This document shows, piece after piece, positions 42,452 to 56,218 of a stretch of DNA of 64,000 nucleotides. Position numbers and translations under genes: made by a program. Origin of the DNA: Nocardia rhizosphaerihabitans (GTDB lineage Bacteria > Actinomycetota > Actinomycetes > Mycobacteriales > Mycobacteriaceae); the NCBI RefSeq assembly GCF_014646295.1, contig NZ_BMNE01000005.1:163743-227742 (forward strand). The letters run 5' to 3'. Positions within the stretch are counted from its first letter, which is position 1, and each line of letters opens with the position of its first letter. The notes under the pieces are model-generated. The model worked only from the letters and a program-made list of their open reading frames with translations. It made no database searches and was not told where the DNA came from.

Positions 42452-43003
42452 TCAGCGCTCGAGCAGCCGGTCGACGACGGCGCGATAGCGCGCGGGCTCG
42501 ATCTGCGGCAGGCCGAGCAGTGCGCGCAGGTAGACCCCGTCGCCCACCAGGCGGATGGTGTCGGCGCGGACGGGGTCGTCCACCTCGGCGTCGAGGCCGT
42601 CCGACCAGGCCGTCATCACCCCGTCGAGGGCGAGCTGCACCTCGTCGGGTTCGCTGCCCGAGGCGTCGATGGTGCGCATGGTCGCCAGTAGGGAGCGGTA
42701 CAGCGCGAGTTCGACGGCGTCGGCCTGCGTGGTGGGGTCCGGGGTTTGCAGGTACCACTCGGCGATCGAGGTCCCGCTCGCCCGCGTCTCGTCGAGCTGG
42801 GCGCGGGCGCGTTCACCGAGTCGATGGACCAGCCCGACGAGCAGGGCGTCCTTGCTCTTGAAGTGATAGAGCAGCCCGCCCTTGGACACGCCCGCGGCCG
42901 CGGCGACGTTGTCGAGGGTCATCTGGGCCGCGCCGCGTTCGAGCAGCAGGGTCTCCAGGGCGTCGAGGATGCGATCGCGGGTGCCAGGGCTCACGTCGAT
43001 CAC
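42452..43003 (-). CDS. TetR-family regulator of the adjacent exporter
   Basis: This 183-residue TetR protein has the helix-turn-helix MTLDNVAAAAGVSKGGLLYH then FKSKDALL, and a TetR_C-like ligand domain. The start is GTG 43003 (GTG 42994 possible). It is transcribed away from an MFS exporter with a 73-bp gap holding two matching operators, so it most likely represses both genes until an inducer binds. The inducer is unknown. Confidence 0.9.
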   Translation of the reverse strand: MIDVSPGTRDRILDALETLLLERGAAQMTLDNVAAAAGVSKGGLLYHFKSKDALLVGLVHRLGERARAQLDETRASGTSIAEWYLQTPDPTTQADAVELALYRSLLATMRTIDASGSEPDEVQLALDGVMTAWSDGLDAEVDDPVRADTIRLVGDGVYLRALLGLPQIEPARYRAVVDRLLER

Positions 43004-43006
43004 TGT

Positions 43007-43048
43007 ACCGTCTGGACGGTTTTCCTGTTACTGTACCGGCTGGACGGT
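43007..43048. promoter_or_regulatory. Twin TetR operators between regulator and exporter
   Basis: accgtctggacggt (43007-43020) is a perfect inverted repeat apart from its central TG, and accggctggacggt (43035-43048) is a near copy 28 bp on. Both lie in the same orientation within the divergent promoter, nearly three helical turns apart. Confidence 0.8.
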
Positions 43049-43076
43049 TTACCAAACCCCGAAAGTCGAGAGACCG

Positions 43077-44579
43077 ATGAACACCCCCGTCACCACTCCG
43101 CCGCACGCCACCCCGCGCGAATGGGCAGGCCTTGGCGTACTCGCCCTTGCCCTGCTGCTGCTCGCCGTCGACGCGACCGTGCTCGACCTGGCCGTGCCCG
43201 CGATCAGCGCCGACCTCGCCCCGAGCACTCCCCAGCTGCTCTGGATCATCGACGTGTACTCGTTCGTGCTCGCCGGCCTGCTGGTCGTGATGGGCAACCT
43301 CGGCGACCGGATCGGCAGGCGCAGGCTCCTGCTGATCGGCGCCGTCGGCTTCGGCATCGCCTCGGCGCTGGCCGCCTGGGCGGTCTCGCCCGAGATGCTG
43401 ATCGCGGCGCGCGTGTTGCAGGGCGTCGCCGGTGCCACGCTCATGCCCGCCACCCTGGGCCTGATCCGCTCGATGTTCCAGGACGCGCGACAGCGCACCC
43501 TGGCGATCGGTGTGTGGAGCGCGATGGCCGGTGGTGGCGCCGCGGCCGGTCCGCTGGTCGGCGGCTGGCTGCTCGAGCACTTCTGGTGGGGCTCGGTGTT
43601 CCTGGTGAACCTGCCGGTCATGCTGGTGCTGCTGGCGCTCGCGCCGCTGCTCATCCCCGAATCGCGTGACCCCAACCCCGGCCGGTTCGACGCGCTCAGC
43701 GCACTGCTGTCGATGCTCGCGCTGGTCCCGGTGGTCTACGCGGTGAAGGAGACCGCGGCACACGGCCCGACGACCGGCGCGCTGCTGGTCGGCCTGGCCG
43801 GTGTGCTCGCCGCCGTGCTGTTCGTGCGCAGGCAGCGTCGCCTGACCGATCCGATGCTCGACCTGCGGCTGTTCGCGCTGCCGAGGTTCCGCGTCGCGGT
43901 GTTCACCAACCTGCTCGCGGTGTTCGCGCTGGCGGGCGTGCTGTTCTTCGGCTCGCAGTATCTGCAGCTGGTGCTCGGCCGCTCGCCGCTCGAGGCGGGT
44001 CTGCTGATGCTGCCCGGCCTCGCGGCCAGCGTGTTCGGCTCGCTCGCGGCGGCCTGGCTCGTCCGGCGCTGGCGCGCGGCGGTCGTGCTGGCCGGTGCGC
44101 TGGTCGTCACGGCGGTCGGCGCGGCGGCCTTCCTCGCGGTCGACGCGACCACCGGCGCCGAGGCCTTCGTCCTCGGTTTCGTCGGCATCGGCCTCGGCGC
44201 GGGCGTGGCCATGACCGTGGCCGCCGACCTGGTCGTCGGCTCGGCACCCGAGGAACGCGCCGGTGCGGCGGCCGCCATTTCGGAGACCGCCTACGAAACC
44301 GGCCTCGCCCTCGGCGTCGCCCTGCTCGGCAGCACCGTGATGGCGATCTTCCGGCGCGGCTTGGACCTGTCGCTGCTGCCGGACGACGCGGTGGCGACCG
44401 CATCGGGCTCGCTCAGCGGCGCGATCGAGGTCGCGAGCGAGCTACCGACCGCGGTGGCCGAGGAGTTCCTGTCCTCGGCGAACCAGGCATTCGTCAGCGG
44501 CATCCACCTGACGGTGCTCGGCATCGTCGCGGTGCTGTTGTTCGCGGCGTTCAGCGCGGTGCGCACCAAGCTGTGTTGA
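43077..44579 (+). CDS. MFS multidrug exporter, EmrB/QacA (DHA2) type
   Basis: This 500-residue transporter has about 14 membrane helices, as in the DHA2 drug:proton antiporter family. Motif C-like and A-like segments are visible: VLDLAVPAISADLAPSTPQL, IIDVYSFVLAGLLVVMGNLG and DRIGRRRLLL. ATG 43077 follows GAGAGACC. It is controlled by the divergent TetR gene. It probably exports cationic or hydrophobic compounds; the cargo cannot be named. A nested repeat with a very long hairpin follows the stop. Confidence 0.92.
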   Translation: MNTPVTTPPHATPREWAGLGVLALALLLLAVDATVLDLAVPAISADLAPSTPQLLWIIDVYSFVLAGLLVVMGNLGDRIGRRRLLLIGAVGFGIASALAAWAVSPEMLIAARVLQGVAGATLMPATLGLIRSMFQDARQRTLAIGVWSAMAGGGAAAGPLVGGWLLEHFWWGSVFLVNLPVMLVLLALAPLLIPESRDPNPGRFDALSALLSMLALVPVVYAVKETAAHGPTTGALLVGLAGVLAAVLFVRRQRRLTDPMLDLRLFALPRFRVAVFTNLLAVFALAGVLFFGSQYLQLVLGRSPLEAGLLMLPGLAASVFGSLAAAWLVRRWRAAVVLAGALVVTAVGAAAFLAVDATTGAEAFVLGFVGIGLGAGVAMTVAADLVVGSAPEERAGAAAAISETAYETGLALGVALLGSTVMAIFRRGLDLSLLPDDAVATASGSLSGAIEVASELPTAVAEEFLSSANQAFVSGIHLTVLGIVAVLLFAAFSAVRTKLC

Positions 44580-44744
44580 TTGGAGCGCTGGCGCGCTCGA
44601 GTTCGCGGCCCCTGGTGTCCCGCCGGTCAGGCACCGTTGCTTGCTCCTTCGTCGCCTACGCAACGGTGCCTGACCGGCGGGACGGCCGCGAACCGGCCGC
44701 TGCGCGGCCGTCCCCTCCTCGAGGTCGGGGAGTACGGGGCTGGG
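44580..44744 (+). repeat. Dispersed intergenic repeat, copy B, carrying an 88-bp hairpin insertion
   Basis: The element matches copy A for 31 bp (44580-44610) and again from 44699 on. Between lie 88 bp absent from copy A, with a perfect 24-bp inverted repeat (44617-44640 with 44660-44683) around a 19-nt loop. Outer arms gttcgcggcc/ggccgcgaac (44601-44610/44684-44693) extend the stem across a 6-nt bulge. GGCC at both ends of the inserted piece could be a target duplication. It also serves as a strong terminator-like structure between convergent genes. Confidence 0.75.
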
Positions 44745-44789
44745 TTTCGGCGGACGAGAACGGCACGTTCGGGTCCCGCCGCCCGGTGA

Positions 44790-46643
44790 TCAGCGGGCGG
44801 GGGGCAGCTGACGCTGGTTTCCGCCGGGCAGTTCGTTGGCGTTGCCACCGGCGAGCTCGCCGTAGCCGTCCGCCTCGGGCAGGCCGTTGCCCTGGCCCGC
44901 GGGCAGCGCGGTGTAGTTCGGCGCGGCCTGGTACTGGCGCGGGTCCGGGTGGTAGCGGGTCGACGGTGCGTCGACGACGGTCGAGGCGATCTGCTGTGCG
45001 TACGGGTACTGCGGCTGCGGGTACTGCGGCGCCTGCTGCTGGTAGCCGCCCGCGGGCAGGTAGCCCTGCACCGGCTGACCGCCCTGCAGCTGGTAGCCCG
45101 CGGGCACCATCTGCTGCTGCTGTGCCTGCGAATCCTGGGTGTCGACGGTGACCTTGCGGGTGCGGCGCAAGGTGAAGGTGACCTCCTCGACCTCCTCGAA
45201 GGCCTGGCGCGCGGTGCGCAGCGGGTGGGTCGCCGAGTCGATCGCGTTGGCGACGAAGGAGGGCACCAGCGGGCGGATCCAGCGGGCGGCGGTGTCGGTG
45301 AACGGCACCGTGCCGATGATCGGCAGCTCGAGGCCACCGCCACCGGTCGGGGCCTGCGCGGGCGCTGCGGGCGCGCTCACCGGCTGCTGCACGGGCACCA
45401 GGGCGCCTGCCTGCGGCGCGGCGGCGGGCAGCGCGTTCGGGAGGTACCCGGCGGGCAGCTGCGGTGTCACGTTCGGCTCCAGAGCCACGGAGTCGTCCTT
45501 TCGATGCGGCTCGGTGAACCCGAGCTCGAAACCGCCGATCGCGGCGATGATCCTGGTGCGCTGACGTTCTCGATCGATGACGGTATCGGCTTCGATCGCC
45601 AGCCGTGCTGCGGTGAGTTCGTGGTCGGCGCGCAGGGCGGCCGCCTCGGCGCGGACCTCGGCCCGCTTGACCGCGATGGCGGCGTCGGCCTCGCGCTGGG
45701 CGCGGTCGGCGATCTCCGCGGCGTCGACCGTGCGGTCGAGCGAGGTCTCGCCGCGCCACCAGCGCAGCAGCAGCGGCAGCAGGGCAAGCAGGACACCGGC
45801 GAGCAGGATGAGCACCCGCAGCGCGGCGGCGCCCGCGTGGGCGGCGGTGTAGCCGTTCATGGCCAGCCAGCGGGCGCCGAGCCCACGGTCGGCCTCGGCG
45901 ATCGCGGTCGCGCGGGCCGCGGCGAGTTCGGCGGTCTCGGTGCGAACCTGCTGGTCGAGCTGCTCGGTGCGGGCCTGGGCGGCGGCGAGCTGCTTGCGCG
46001 CGTCGTCGAGCATGTCGTTGGCGGTCTGGGTCTCCGGCCCGCGGCCGGGCACGCCGGTGATCCGCGTCTGCGGGCACTCCGGCGTCGGGTTGTATTCGCA
46101 GCGGGCGATGACCAGCGCGCGGTCGATATCGGCCTGCGCCTTGGCGATCGACACGTCGAGGGCGGCCCGGTCGGCGGCCGCCCGGTCGAATTCGGTGCGC
46201 GCGGCGACGACACCCGGCGCGTTCTCGGCGCTCGCCTGCGCCCGCACATCGAGTTCCCGCTCGACGGTGCCGCCGAGCAGCACGGTCGAGGCCAGCTCGG
46301 CGACGAGGACGCCCGCCAGCACACCGACGCCGATCCTGGCCGCGAGGCCGACCCGATCGGCGCTCGCGCCGGGCCGGGTGGTGGCCAGCGCGCGACCGAG
46401 CGCACCGGCGGCTACCCCGGCGACGAGCGCGAGCGCGACGACGGCGAAAGCACCGATTCCCGCGGCGGCGGCGAGGGCGGCGGCGGTGACGATCCCGGCG
46501 ATCGCGGCGAACAGCGCGACGGCGGCGCCGGTGACGACATAGCCGCCCTGTTCATGGTTGAAGGCCAGGTCGGCGCCCGTTTCGGGGTCCTGGCGCCGAG
46601 GCGAGGCGAGGCCTCCGCCGAGCCAGGTGAGTATGCGGGTCAT
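44790..46643 (-). CDS. DUF4407-like membrane protein with coiled coil
   Basis: This 617-residue protein starts at ATG 46643 after GGGGAGAA. It has membrane helices at about 33-60, 64-85 and 100-120. A roughly 120-residue, Ala/Glu/Arg-rich helical stretch (likely coiled coil) follows, holding a Cys pair in ARCEYNPTPECPQTRITG. Another helix (about 270-290) and a second charged helical region come next. The C-terminal 250 residues are rich in Pro, Gln, Ala and Tyr. The layout fits DUF4407. Function is unknown; the long tail suggests a scaffold. Confidence 0.75.
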   Translation of the reverse strand: MTRILTWLGGGLASPRRQDPETGADLAFNHEQGGYVVTGAAVALFAAIAGIVTAAALAAAAGIGAFAVVALALVAGVAAGALGRALATTRPGASADRVGLAARIGVGVLAGVLVAELASTVLLGGTVERELDVRAQASAENAPGVVAARTEFDRAAADRAALDVSIAKAQADIDRALVIARCEYNPTPECPQTRITGVPGRGPETQTANDMLDDARKQLAAAQARTEQLDQQVRTETAELAAARATAIAEADRGLGARWLAMNGYTAAHAGAAALRVLILLAGVLLALLPLLLRWWRGETSLDRTVDAAEIADRAQREADAAIAVKRAEVRAEAAALRADHELTAARLAIEADTVIDRERQRTRIIAAIGGFELGFTEPHRKDDSVALEPNVTPQLPAGYLPNALPAAAPQAGALVPVQQPVSAPAAPAQAPTGGGGLELPIIGTVPFTDTAARWIRPLVPSFVANAIDSATHPLRTARQAFEEVEEVTFTLRRTRKVTVDTQDSQAQQQQMVPAGYQLQGGQPVQGYLPAGGYQQQAPQYPQPQYPYAQQIASTVVDAPSTRYHPDPRQYQAAPNYTALPAGQGNGLPEADGYGELAGGNANELPGGNQRQLPPAR

Positions 46644-47389
46644 CTGTTCTCCCCGGTTCTTGCGCTCCACTGGGCATGGCGTAACTGTCATGGATTCGTT
46701 GTGCCAGCGTGACAGGCGCGGAGCCGACACACCGAGCTTCGCGGCCTCTCGTGTGGTCAGCCTCACAGTCGAGCGAACCCGGCATCGGCGCGACGCGGCC
46801 GGGTGGGCGGGCACTGCCACCCACCTCGGCGTGTCGTCCCCGGCGATCCGTACCTACTGGTCGGTGGAGGCCATTTTGTGGCGAACGACACTGTTCCACA
46901 ATTTGCCGGAAATGTGCTGTGCCGCACAATCGGCCTACAGACCGTACGGTTGGATCGCTACCAAGGCACGTCGGAGCCGCTGTCGGGAATATCTCACCGT
47001 TCCCACCCCGGTTAGCGGAGCAAGCAGGTTTGACCTGCGCATTGTCTGGGAATTCTGCTGCGGTGCAGGTGAGTTCAGCTTTCGGCGCCATGCCGGCGGC
47101 TGATTCCAGCTTGCTCGTTCACAGTGTTCGCGCAGGTCGGCGCGGGTTGTTCGGGATCGATCCCGTGCCAGCTCTGCTTTACACTGGACGACGCGCGCGA
47201 CGAAGCATGCCGCCGTTACAAACCCCAGCTAGACAGGTTTCTTAGCCCGACCTTAGTTGGTTGGGTCTGCGGTCTGACTTATCGTTTGCTCTTACGCCGG
47301 ACGCACCCCTGTTCGGCACAACCACCTGTTTCGGGGTCCGGTGAAACCGGACCAAGAGTAGCGGGTGAAACCCCGCGCGGAGGTATGGG
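46644..47389. other. Intergenic region and gltB leader, no large gene supported
   Basis: About 750 bp separate the DUF4407-like gene from the gltB leader frame. Open frames here have no family resemblance. A possible -10 element TACACT lies near 47188, which would give gltB a 5' leader of several hundred bases. Tandem hairpins lie at 47335-47376. Confidence 0.55.
47335..47376 (+). promoter_or_regulatory. Tandem hairpins with matching GTGAAAC loops in the gltB leader
   Basis: The hairpin ggtccgg-TGAAA-ccggacc (47335-47353), a 7-nt linker and a second hairpin gcggg-TGAAAC-cccgc (47361-47376) share the string GGTGAAACC across the loop. The second ends two bases before the ribosome site GGAGG (47379-47383). 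This looks like an RNA control element; no known riboswitch class was recognised. Confidence 0.5.
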
Positions 47390-47598
47390 ATGCGTAAGCG
47401 TTCCGTTACCTCTGAGCACCCACTACGTCAACGAAGCGGGTGGACAACTGGAGACGTGACTGCACGCCGCAAACCATCACCGCCGCTGGTTTCGGATCGT
47501 ACGGACGCAGTCTTGACGGAGGCGAAACGACGAAGGGCCCAACTCAGCTCGCTGAGCGGCCGATCTCATCGACAGCCGACTTTCTTGAAGGCAGAGGC

Positions 47599-47602
<4 letters not shown>
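47390..47602 (+). CDS. Possible leader frame coupled to gltB
   Basis: A 70-residue frame begins at ATG 47390, six bases after a perfect GGAGG, and its stop overlaps the gltB start (ATGA). The product is very basic (many Arg and Lys) and Ser-rich, with no known domain. The strong ribosome site and the coupling favour translation, while the unusual composition suggests the act of translation matters more than the peptide. It could equally be untranslated leader. Confidence 0.35.
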
Positions 47603-52243
<4,641 letters not shown>

Positions 52244-52251
<8 letters not shown>

Positions 52252-53713
52252 CCCACAAGGTTTTTTGAAGCACACCTCGCGGGAACTCCCGACCCGTCGT
52301 CCGGTCGAGCTGCGACTGCTCGACTGGAAAGAGGTCTACGAGGACAAGTTCTCGCACGACACCCTGCAGAAGCAGGCCAGCCGCTGCATGGACTGCGGTA
52401 TCCCCTTCTGTCACAACGGCTGTCCGCTGGGGAACCTGATTCCCGAGTGGAACGACCTGGTGTACAAGGGTGCGTGGCGCGAGGGCATCGACCGTCTGCA
52501 CGCCACCAACAACTTCCCGGAGTTCACCGGCCGCCTGTGCCCGGCTCCGTGTGAGGCGTCGTGCGTGCTCGGCATCAACCAGCAGCCGGTCACCATCAAG
52601 CAGGTCGAGGTCGAGCTCATCGAGAACGCCTTCGACGAGGGCTGGGTCACCCCGGTGTATCCGACCCGCCTGACCGGCAAGAAGGTCGCCGTCGTCGGCT
52701 CGGGCCCGGCCGGTCTGGCCGCCGCCCAGCAGCTCACCCGCGCCGGTCACACCGTGACCGTGTTCGAGCGTGACGACCGCATCGGCGGCCTGATGCGCTA
52801 CGGCATCCCGGAATTCAAGATGGAGAAGTCGGTCATCGACCGTCGTCTCGCCCAGATGGAAGCCGAAGGCACCATCTTCAAGGCGGGCGTCAACGTCGGT
52901 GTCGACATCACCGCCGAGCAGCTGCGTGAGCGTTTCGACGCGATCGTGCTCGCCGGTGGCGCCACCATCGCGCGTGACCTGCCGATCCCGGGCCGCGAGC
53001 TCGACGGCATCCACCAGGCGATGGAGTTCCTGCCGCTGGCCAACCGCGTCCAGCTCGGCGACGACATCACCGACGAGAACGGCCTGCCGCCCATCCACGC
53101 GAAGGGCAAGAAGGTCGTCATCATCGGTGGTGGCGACACCGGCGCCGACTGCCTGGGCACCTCGCACCGTCACGGTGCCGAGAGCGTCCACCAGTTCGAG
53201 ATCATGCCCCGTCCGCCGGAGGAGCGCGCTGGCTCCACCCCGTGGCCGACCTACCCCCTCATGTACCGGGTCTCCTCGGCGCACGAGGAGGGCGGCGAGC
53301 GCGTGTTCTCCGTGAACACCGAGCGTTTCGTCGGCAAGGACGGCAAGGTCACCGGTCTCGAGGCCCACGAGGTCAAGATGTCCAACGGCCGTTTCGAGAA
53401 GGTCGAAGGCACCGACTTCACCCTCGAAGCCGACCTGGTCCTGCTGGCCATGGGCTTCGTCGGACCGCAGAAGCCGGGTCTGCTGACCGACCTCGGCGTC
53501 GGTTACGACGGCCGCGGCAACGTCCAGCGCGACAAGAACTGGGCGACCAACATCCCCGGCGTCTTCGTCGCCGGCGACATGGGCCGTGGCCAGTCGCTGA
53601 TCGTGTGGGCCATCGCCGAAGGCCGTGCCGCGGCCTCGGCGGTCGACAAGTTCCTGGAAGGCGAGACCGCGCTGCCCGCGCCGATCCCGCCGACCGCTGT
53701 CGCCCAGCGCTGA
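52244..53713 (+). CDS. gltD: Glutamate synthase (NADPH) small subunit
   Basis: GltD passes electrons from NADPH through FAD and iron-sulfur clusters to GltB. The 489-residue product has the N-terminal cysteine sets [17 protein letters not shown] and CPAPCEASC. The FAD-binding motif is [15 protein letters not shown] and the NADPH-binding motif is [16 protein letters not shown]. The C-terminal FAD segment [19 protein letters not shown] follows. The GTG start at 52244 overlaps gltB. A clear terminator follows. Confidence 0.97.
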
Positions 53714-53730
53714 CACGCGAATACCCAAGG

Positions 53731-53761
53731 CGCCCGTGGACTTCGGTCCACGGGCGTTTTT
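53731..53761 (+). terminator. Terminator of gltBD
   Basis: cgcccgtgga and tccacgggcg form a perfect 10-bp stem with a CTTCGG loop followed by TTTTTC. It ends the gltBD transcript. Confidence 0.92.
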
Positions 53762-53910
53762 CGTGTTCCCAGGGGGTTGCCGAGTAGGGGGCTGAACGTG
53801 CTACGCGCCAAAGATTTTCGGTGTCGAAGCAAACGACGTGGCTGATCTCCGGTGCAGCACATAGACTTTCCGTTATCGATGTGTAACCGGTGATGATCCG
53901 AGGGGGAGCT

Positions 53911-54537
53911 GTGCCGTTACCGCCGGGAACGATGGCGAGCCTGCATCGCGCCGCGGAGCGCGGTGACGGTACCGCCATGCACAATCTCGCCAACATCTAC
54001 TACGACCACAGCGATTTCGATGCCGCCGAGCACTGGTTCCGCCGGGCGGCCGCCGCCGGACACACCCGGGCGATGAACAACCTCGCGGTCCTGCTGGACA
54101 AGCTCGGCGAGGTCGACGAGGCCGAATCCTGGTACCGCCGGGCGGCGGCCGGTGGCAACGCCAACGCCATGTACAACCTGGCGACCCTGCTCTACCAGTG
54201 CGGCGAGCGCCGCGAAGCCGAAACCTGGTACCATCACGCAGCTTTCGCGGGCAACGTCGACGCGATGTACAACCTCGCGCGCCTCTTCGAGGACCAGAAC
54301 CGCCTCGACGACGCCGAAGCCTGGTATCGCGACGCCGCCGACAACGGCGACATCGACGCCATCAACAACCTCGGCATGCTCCTGCGCCGCCGCGGCGCGC
54401 TCACCGAAGCCCGCCGCTGCTTCCGCCGCGCCGCCGACCACGGCCACCCCCGAGCCATGGCCAACCTCGCCGCCCTCCTCGAATCCCAAGGCGCCCACCG
54501 CGAGGCCGAATCCTGGTACCGCCGCGCCGCGGGCTGA
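53911..54537 (+). CDS. Tetratricopeptide/Sel1-like repeat protein
   Basis: This product of about 208 residues is made almost wholly of five to six 36-residue helical repeats with the pattern A-x-x-NLA-x-LL...EAE-x-WYRRAA-x-G. These are Sel1/TPR repeats that form a superhelical protein-binding surface. GTG 53911 directly follows AGGGGGAG; GTG 53890, ATG 53893 and ATG 53932 are alternatives. There is no signal peptide or membrane helix. It probably serves as an adaptor; the Roadblock operon about 300 bp downstream may or may not be functionally linked. Confidence 0.85.
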   Translation: MPLPPGTMASLHRAAERGDGTAMHNLANIYYDHSDFDAAEHWFRRAAAAGHTRAMNNLAVLLDKLGEVDEAESWYRRAAAGGNANAMYNLATLLYQCGERREAETWYHHAAFAGNVDAMYNLARLFEDQNRLDDAEAWYRDAADNGDIDAINNLGMLLRRRGALTEARRCFRRAADHGHPRAMANLAALLESQGAHREAESWYRRAAG

Positions 54538-54836
54538 GCGACGCGCCGGGGCGAATATCCGAGCGGACCGAGTTCAGGTTCGCGGATCGTTCGCGTCCCG
54601 TTCGTTATGTTCGCGAGATGGTCGCCGGGTCATAAAAGGCGGTTGAGCACGGGGTTTCTCGGGTCGGCAGCGAATCGGGTTCAAGTTACCCAAAAGTATT
54701 GATACCGAGCGGTTTTCCAGCAACCCCCAGCAAACATTATGGGGCGCAGCAATTTTCCGGCGTTCGAGGTGCGGGGATTTGCGGGTGGGTATAACGTCTC
54801 GTTTCGATAAACTCTCTCGATGACAGGCCGGGGCGT
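54538..54836. other. Intergenic region before the Roadblock operon
   Basis: About 300 bp without a supported gene. AT-richer than its surroundings, with a -10-like TATAAC at 54790-54795 that would start the Roadblock operon about 35 bp before its GTG. No operator was recognised. Confidence 0.55.
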
Positions 54837-55223
54837 GTGAATTCTCTCGACGGCTGCCTGAAACGCATCATGGATATTCCCGGTGCGTGCAGCGTGACAC
54901 TGGTGGATGGGGCCAGCGGGTTGGCGATTGCCGCCGCTGGAGTGCACGACATCGTCGACGAACACGAGGATGCCGCTGGCACGACGGATGTCGTGCGGGC
55001 GGCGCTGAGCTGTTCGGCGCTGACCACCGGGCGCTCCGACGACGACATCACCGAGATCGTCGTCTGCCGCACCGGTGGATTCCACCTGTTGCACCTGGTC
55101 GACGGTGATTTCGAGGGCAGGCTGTTCGTGCACGTCGTCTTCGACGGTGACACCGGCAATCTCGGGATGGCGCGGTATCAGCTGCGGGCCGCGCTCGCGG
55201 AACTGACGGGCGGGCAGCGATGA
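54837..55223 (+). CDS. Roadblock/LC7-like protein 1
   Basis: This 128-residue product is small and globular. It has the alternating pattern of the Roadblock/LC7 fold (SLDGCLKRIMDIPGACSVTL, an Asp-rich middle, then FHLLHLVDGDFEGRLFVHVV). The C-terminal helix contains LGMARYQLRAALAEL. Roadblock proteins are non-catalytic partners that bind small GTPases or form dimers (as in MglB). The GTG start at 54837 is the first in-frame codon after a -10-like TATAAC. Its stop overlaps the next start (ATGA). It is more diverged than the other two Roadblock proteins here. Confidence 0.75.
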   Translation: MNSLDGCLKRIMDIPGACSVTLVDGASGLAIAAAGVHDIVDEHEDAAGTTDVVRAALSCSALTTGRSDDDITEIVVCRTGGFHLLHLVDGDFEGRLFVHVVFDGDTGNLGMARYQLRAALAELTGGQR

Positions 55224-56218
55224 GCTTGGCACTGGCCGAGGAACTGCACAGGCTCGAGGAGCAGGGATCGACCGGGGTTCTGCGGGCCGGGGACGGGGAA
55301 TTCCATCTGGCCCGCGGCGCGATCGCCTCGGCGGGCTGCCGTCGCACCATCGGTCTGGACCGGCTCGTCGTCGAGGCCGGCGTGGCAACAGCCGAGGACT
55401 GGCGCAGGGCGGGCGCTGGCGATCCCGGCTGGTTGCTGAAGAAGCCGCGACTGGAAACCCTTGCGCTGCTGTCGGTTTTCGATGCCGCGTACTTCCTGCT
55501 CGCCTCGTCGGCCGAACCGGAATTCCGGCCGGCGCCCGAACATTGGCTCGCCCCGGTCTGTCGCATCGCACCCCGCGCACTGGTCCACGAATGTGCCCGA
55601 CGCAGCGACCAGGGACCATGGCCCGCCGAGTTGGTCGCTGCGGTACCGGTGGTGCCGGCGCGCCGGGTGCGCCGCAATCGCGTGGTACTCACCGGCAGCC
55701 AGGCCGAGGTCCTCGCCGCCGCCGACGAACGCCGCAGCATCGCCGAGATCGCCCGCGACCTGGGCCGCACCACCTACGGCTGCCTCGTCGCGGTCCGCGA
55801 CCTCACCACGGCGGGCCTGATCCAGGAACCCGACCTGCCCGCAGCGGATCTTCTCCAGACCCCGGACCTCGCCGCGGCCGAAGCGCCGCAGGCCCGGCCG
55901 GCCGGGCGTCACCTGGTCCTCGCACCGGACCCCGCCGACGACACCGCGCGACACCGGCGCCCGGCTCCGGCAACAGATGTGCCCGCGTTACCGAGGCGGA
56001 TCCCGTCCGCGCTCGCCGCGGGGACTGTTCGTTCCTCGCACCCGCTGCAGGGAGCGAACGAAAGATCCGGTCGGCACGCGGTCGACGAGGAAGCGACCGC
56101 GGCCGCCCGGCGCCGCGGCAACCACCCCGGCACAGCACCCTACGAGCCCGAGCGCTGGCAGCAGGTGGACCGCGAACTACTCATCCGGCTCAGGGCGGCG
56201 TTGGAGGAGCTTGCGTGA
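55220..56218 (+). CDS. DUF4388/PATAN-like protein with winged-helix domain
   Basis: The N-terminal 100 residues of this 332-residue product (EQGSTGVLRAGDGEFHLARG and following) resemble the DUF4388/PATAN module of signalling proteins. Residues 155-200 (LTGSQAEVLAAADERRSIAE, then IARDLGRTTYGCLVAVRDL) look like a winged helix. The C-terminal 130 residues are disordered, Pro/Ala/Arg-rich, ending in a short helix. It overlaps both Roadblock genes by four bases, so all three are translationally coupled. It may pass the Roadblock signal to DNA or to another protein; this is inference. Confidence 0.65.
   Translation: MSLALAEELHRLEEQGSTGVLRAGDGEFHLARGAIASAGCRRTIGLDRLVVEAGVATAEDWRRAGAGDPGWLLKKPRLETLALLSVFDAAYFLLASSAEPEFRPAPEHWLAPVCRIAPRALVHECARRSDQGPWPAELVAAVPVVPARRVRRNRVVLTGSQAEVLAAADERRSIAEIARDLGRTTYGCLVAVRDLTTAGLIQEPDLPAADLLQTPDLAAAEAPQARPAGRHLVLAPDPADDTARHRRPAPATDVPALPRRIPSALAAGTVRSSHPLQGANERSGRHAVDEEATAAARRRGNHPGTAPYEPERWQQVDRELLIRLRAALEELA

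Noticed and set aside
47335-47389. Known riboswitch before gltB
   Set aside because: Cobalamin, TPP, SAM, glycine and c-di-AMP consensus strings were looked for and not found.
47440-47598. N-terminal extension of gltB
   Set aside because: GltB needs its catalytic cysteine near the N-terminus; ATG 47599 gives the usual short propeptide.
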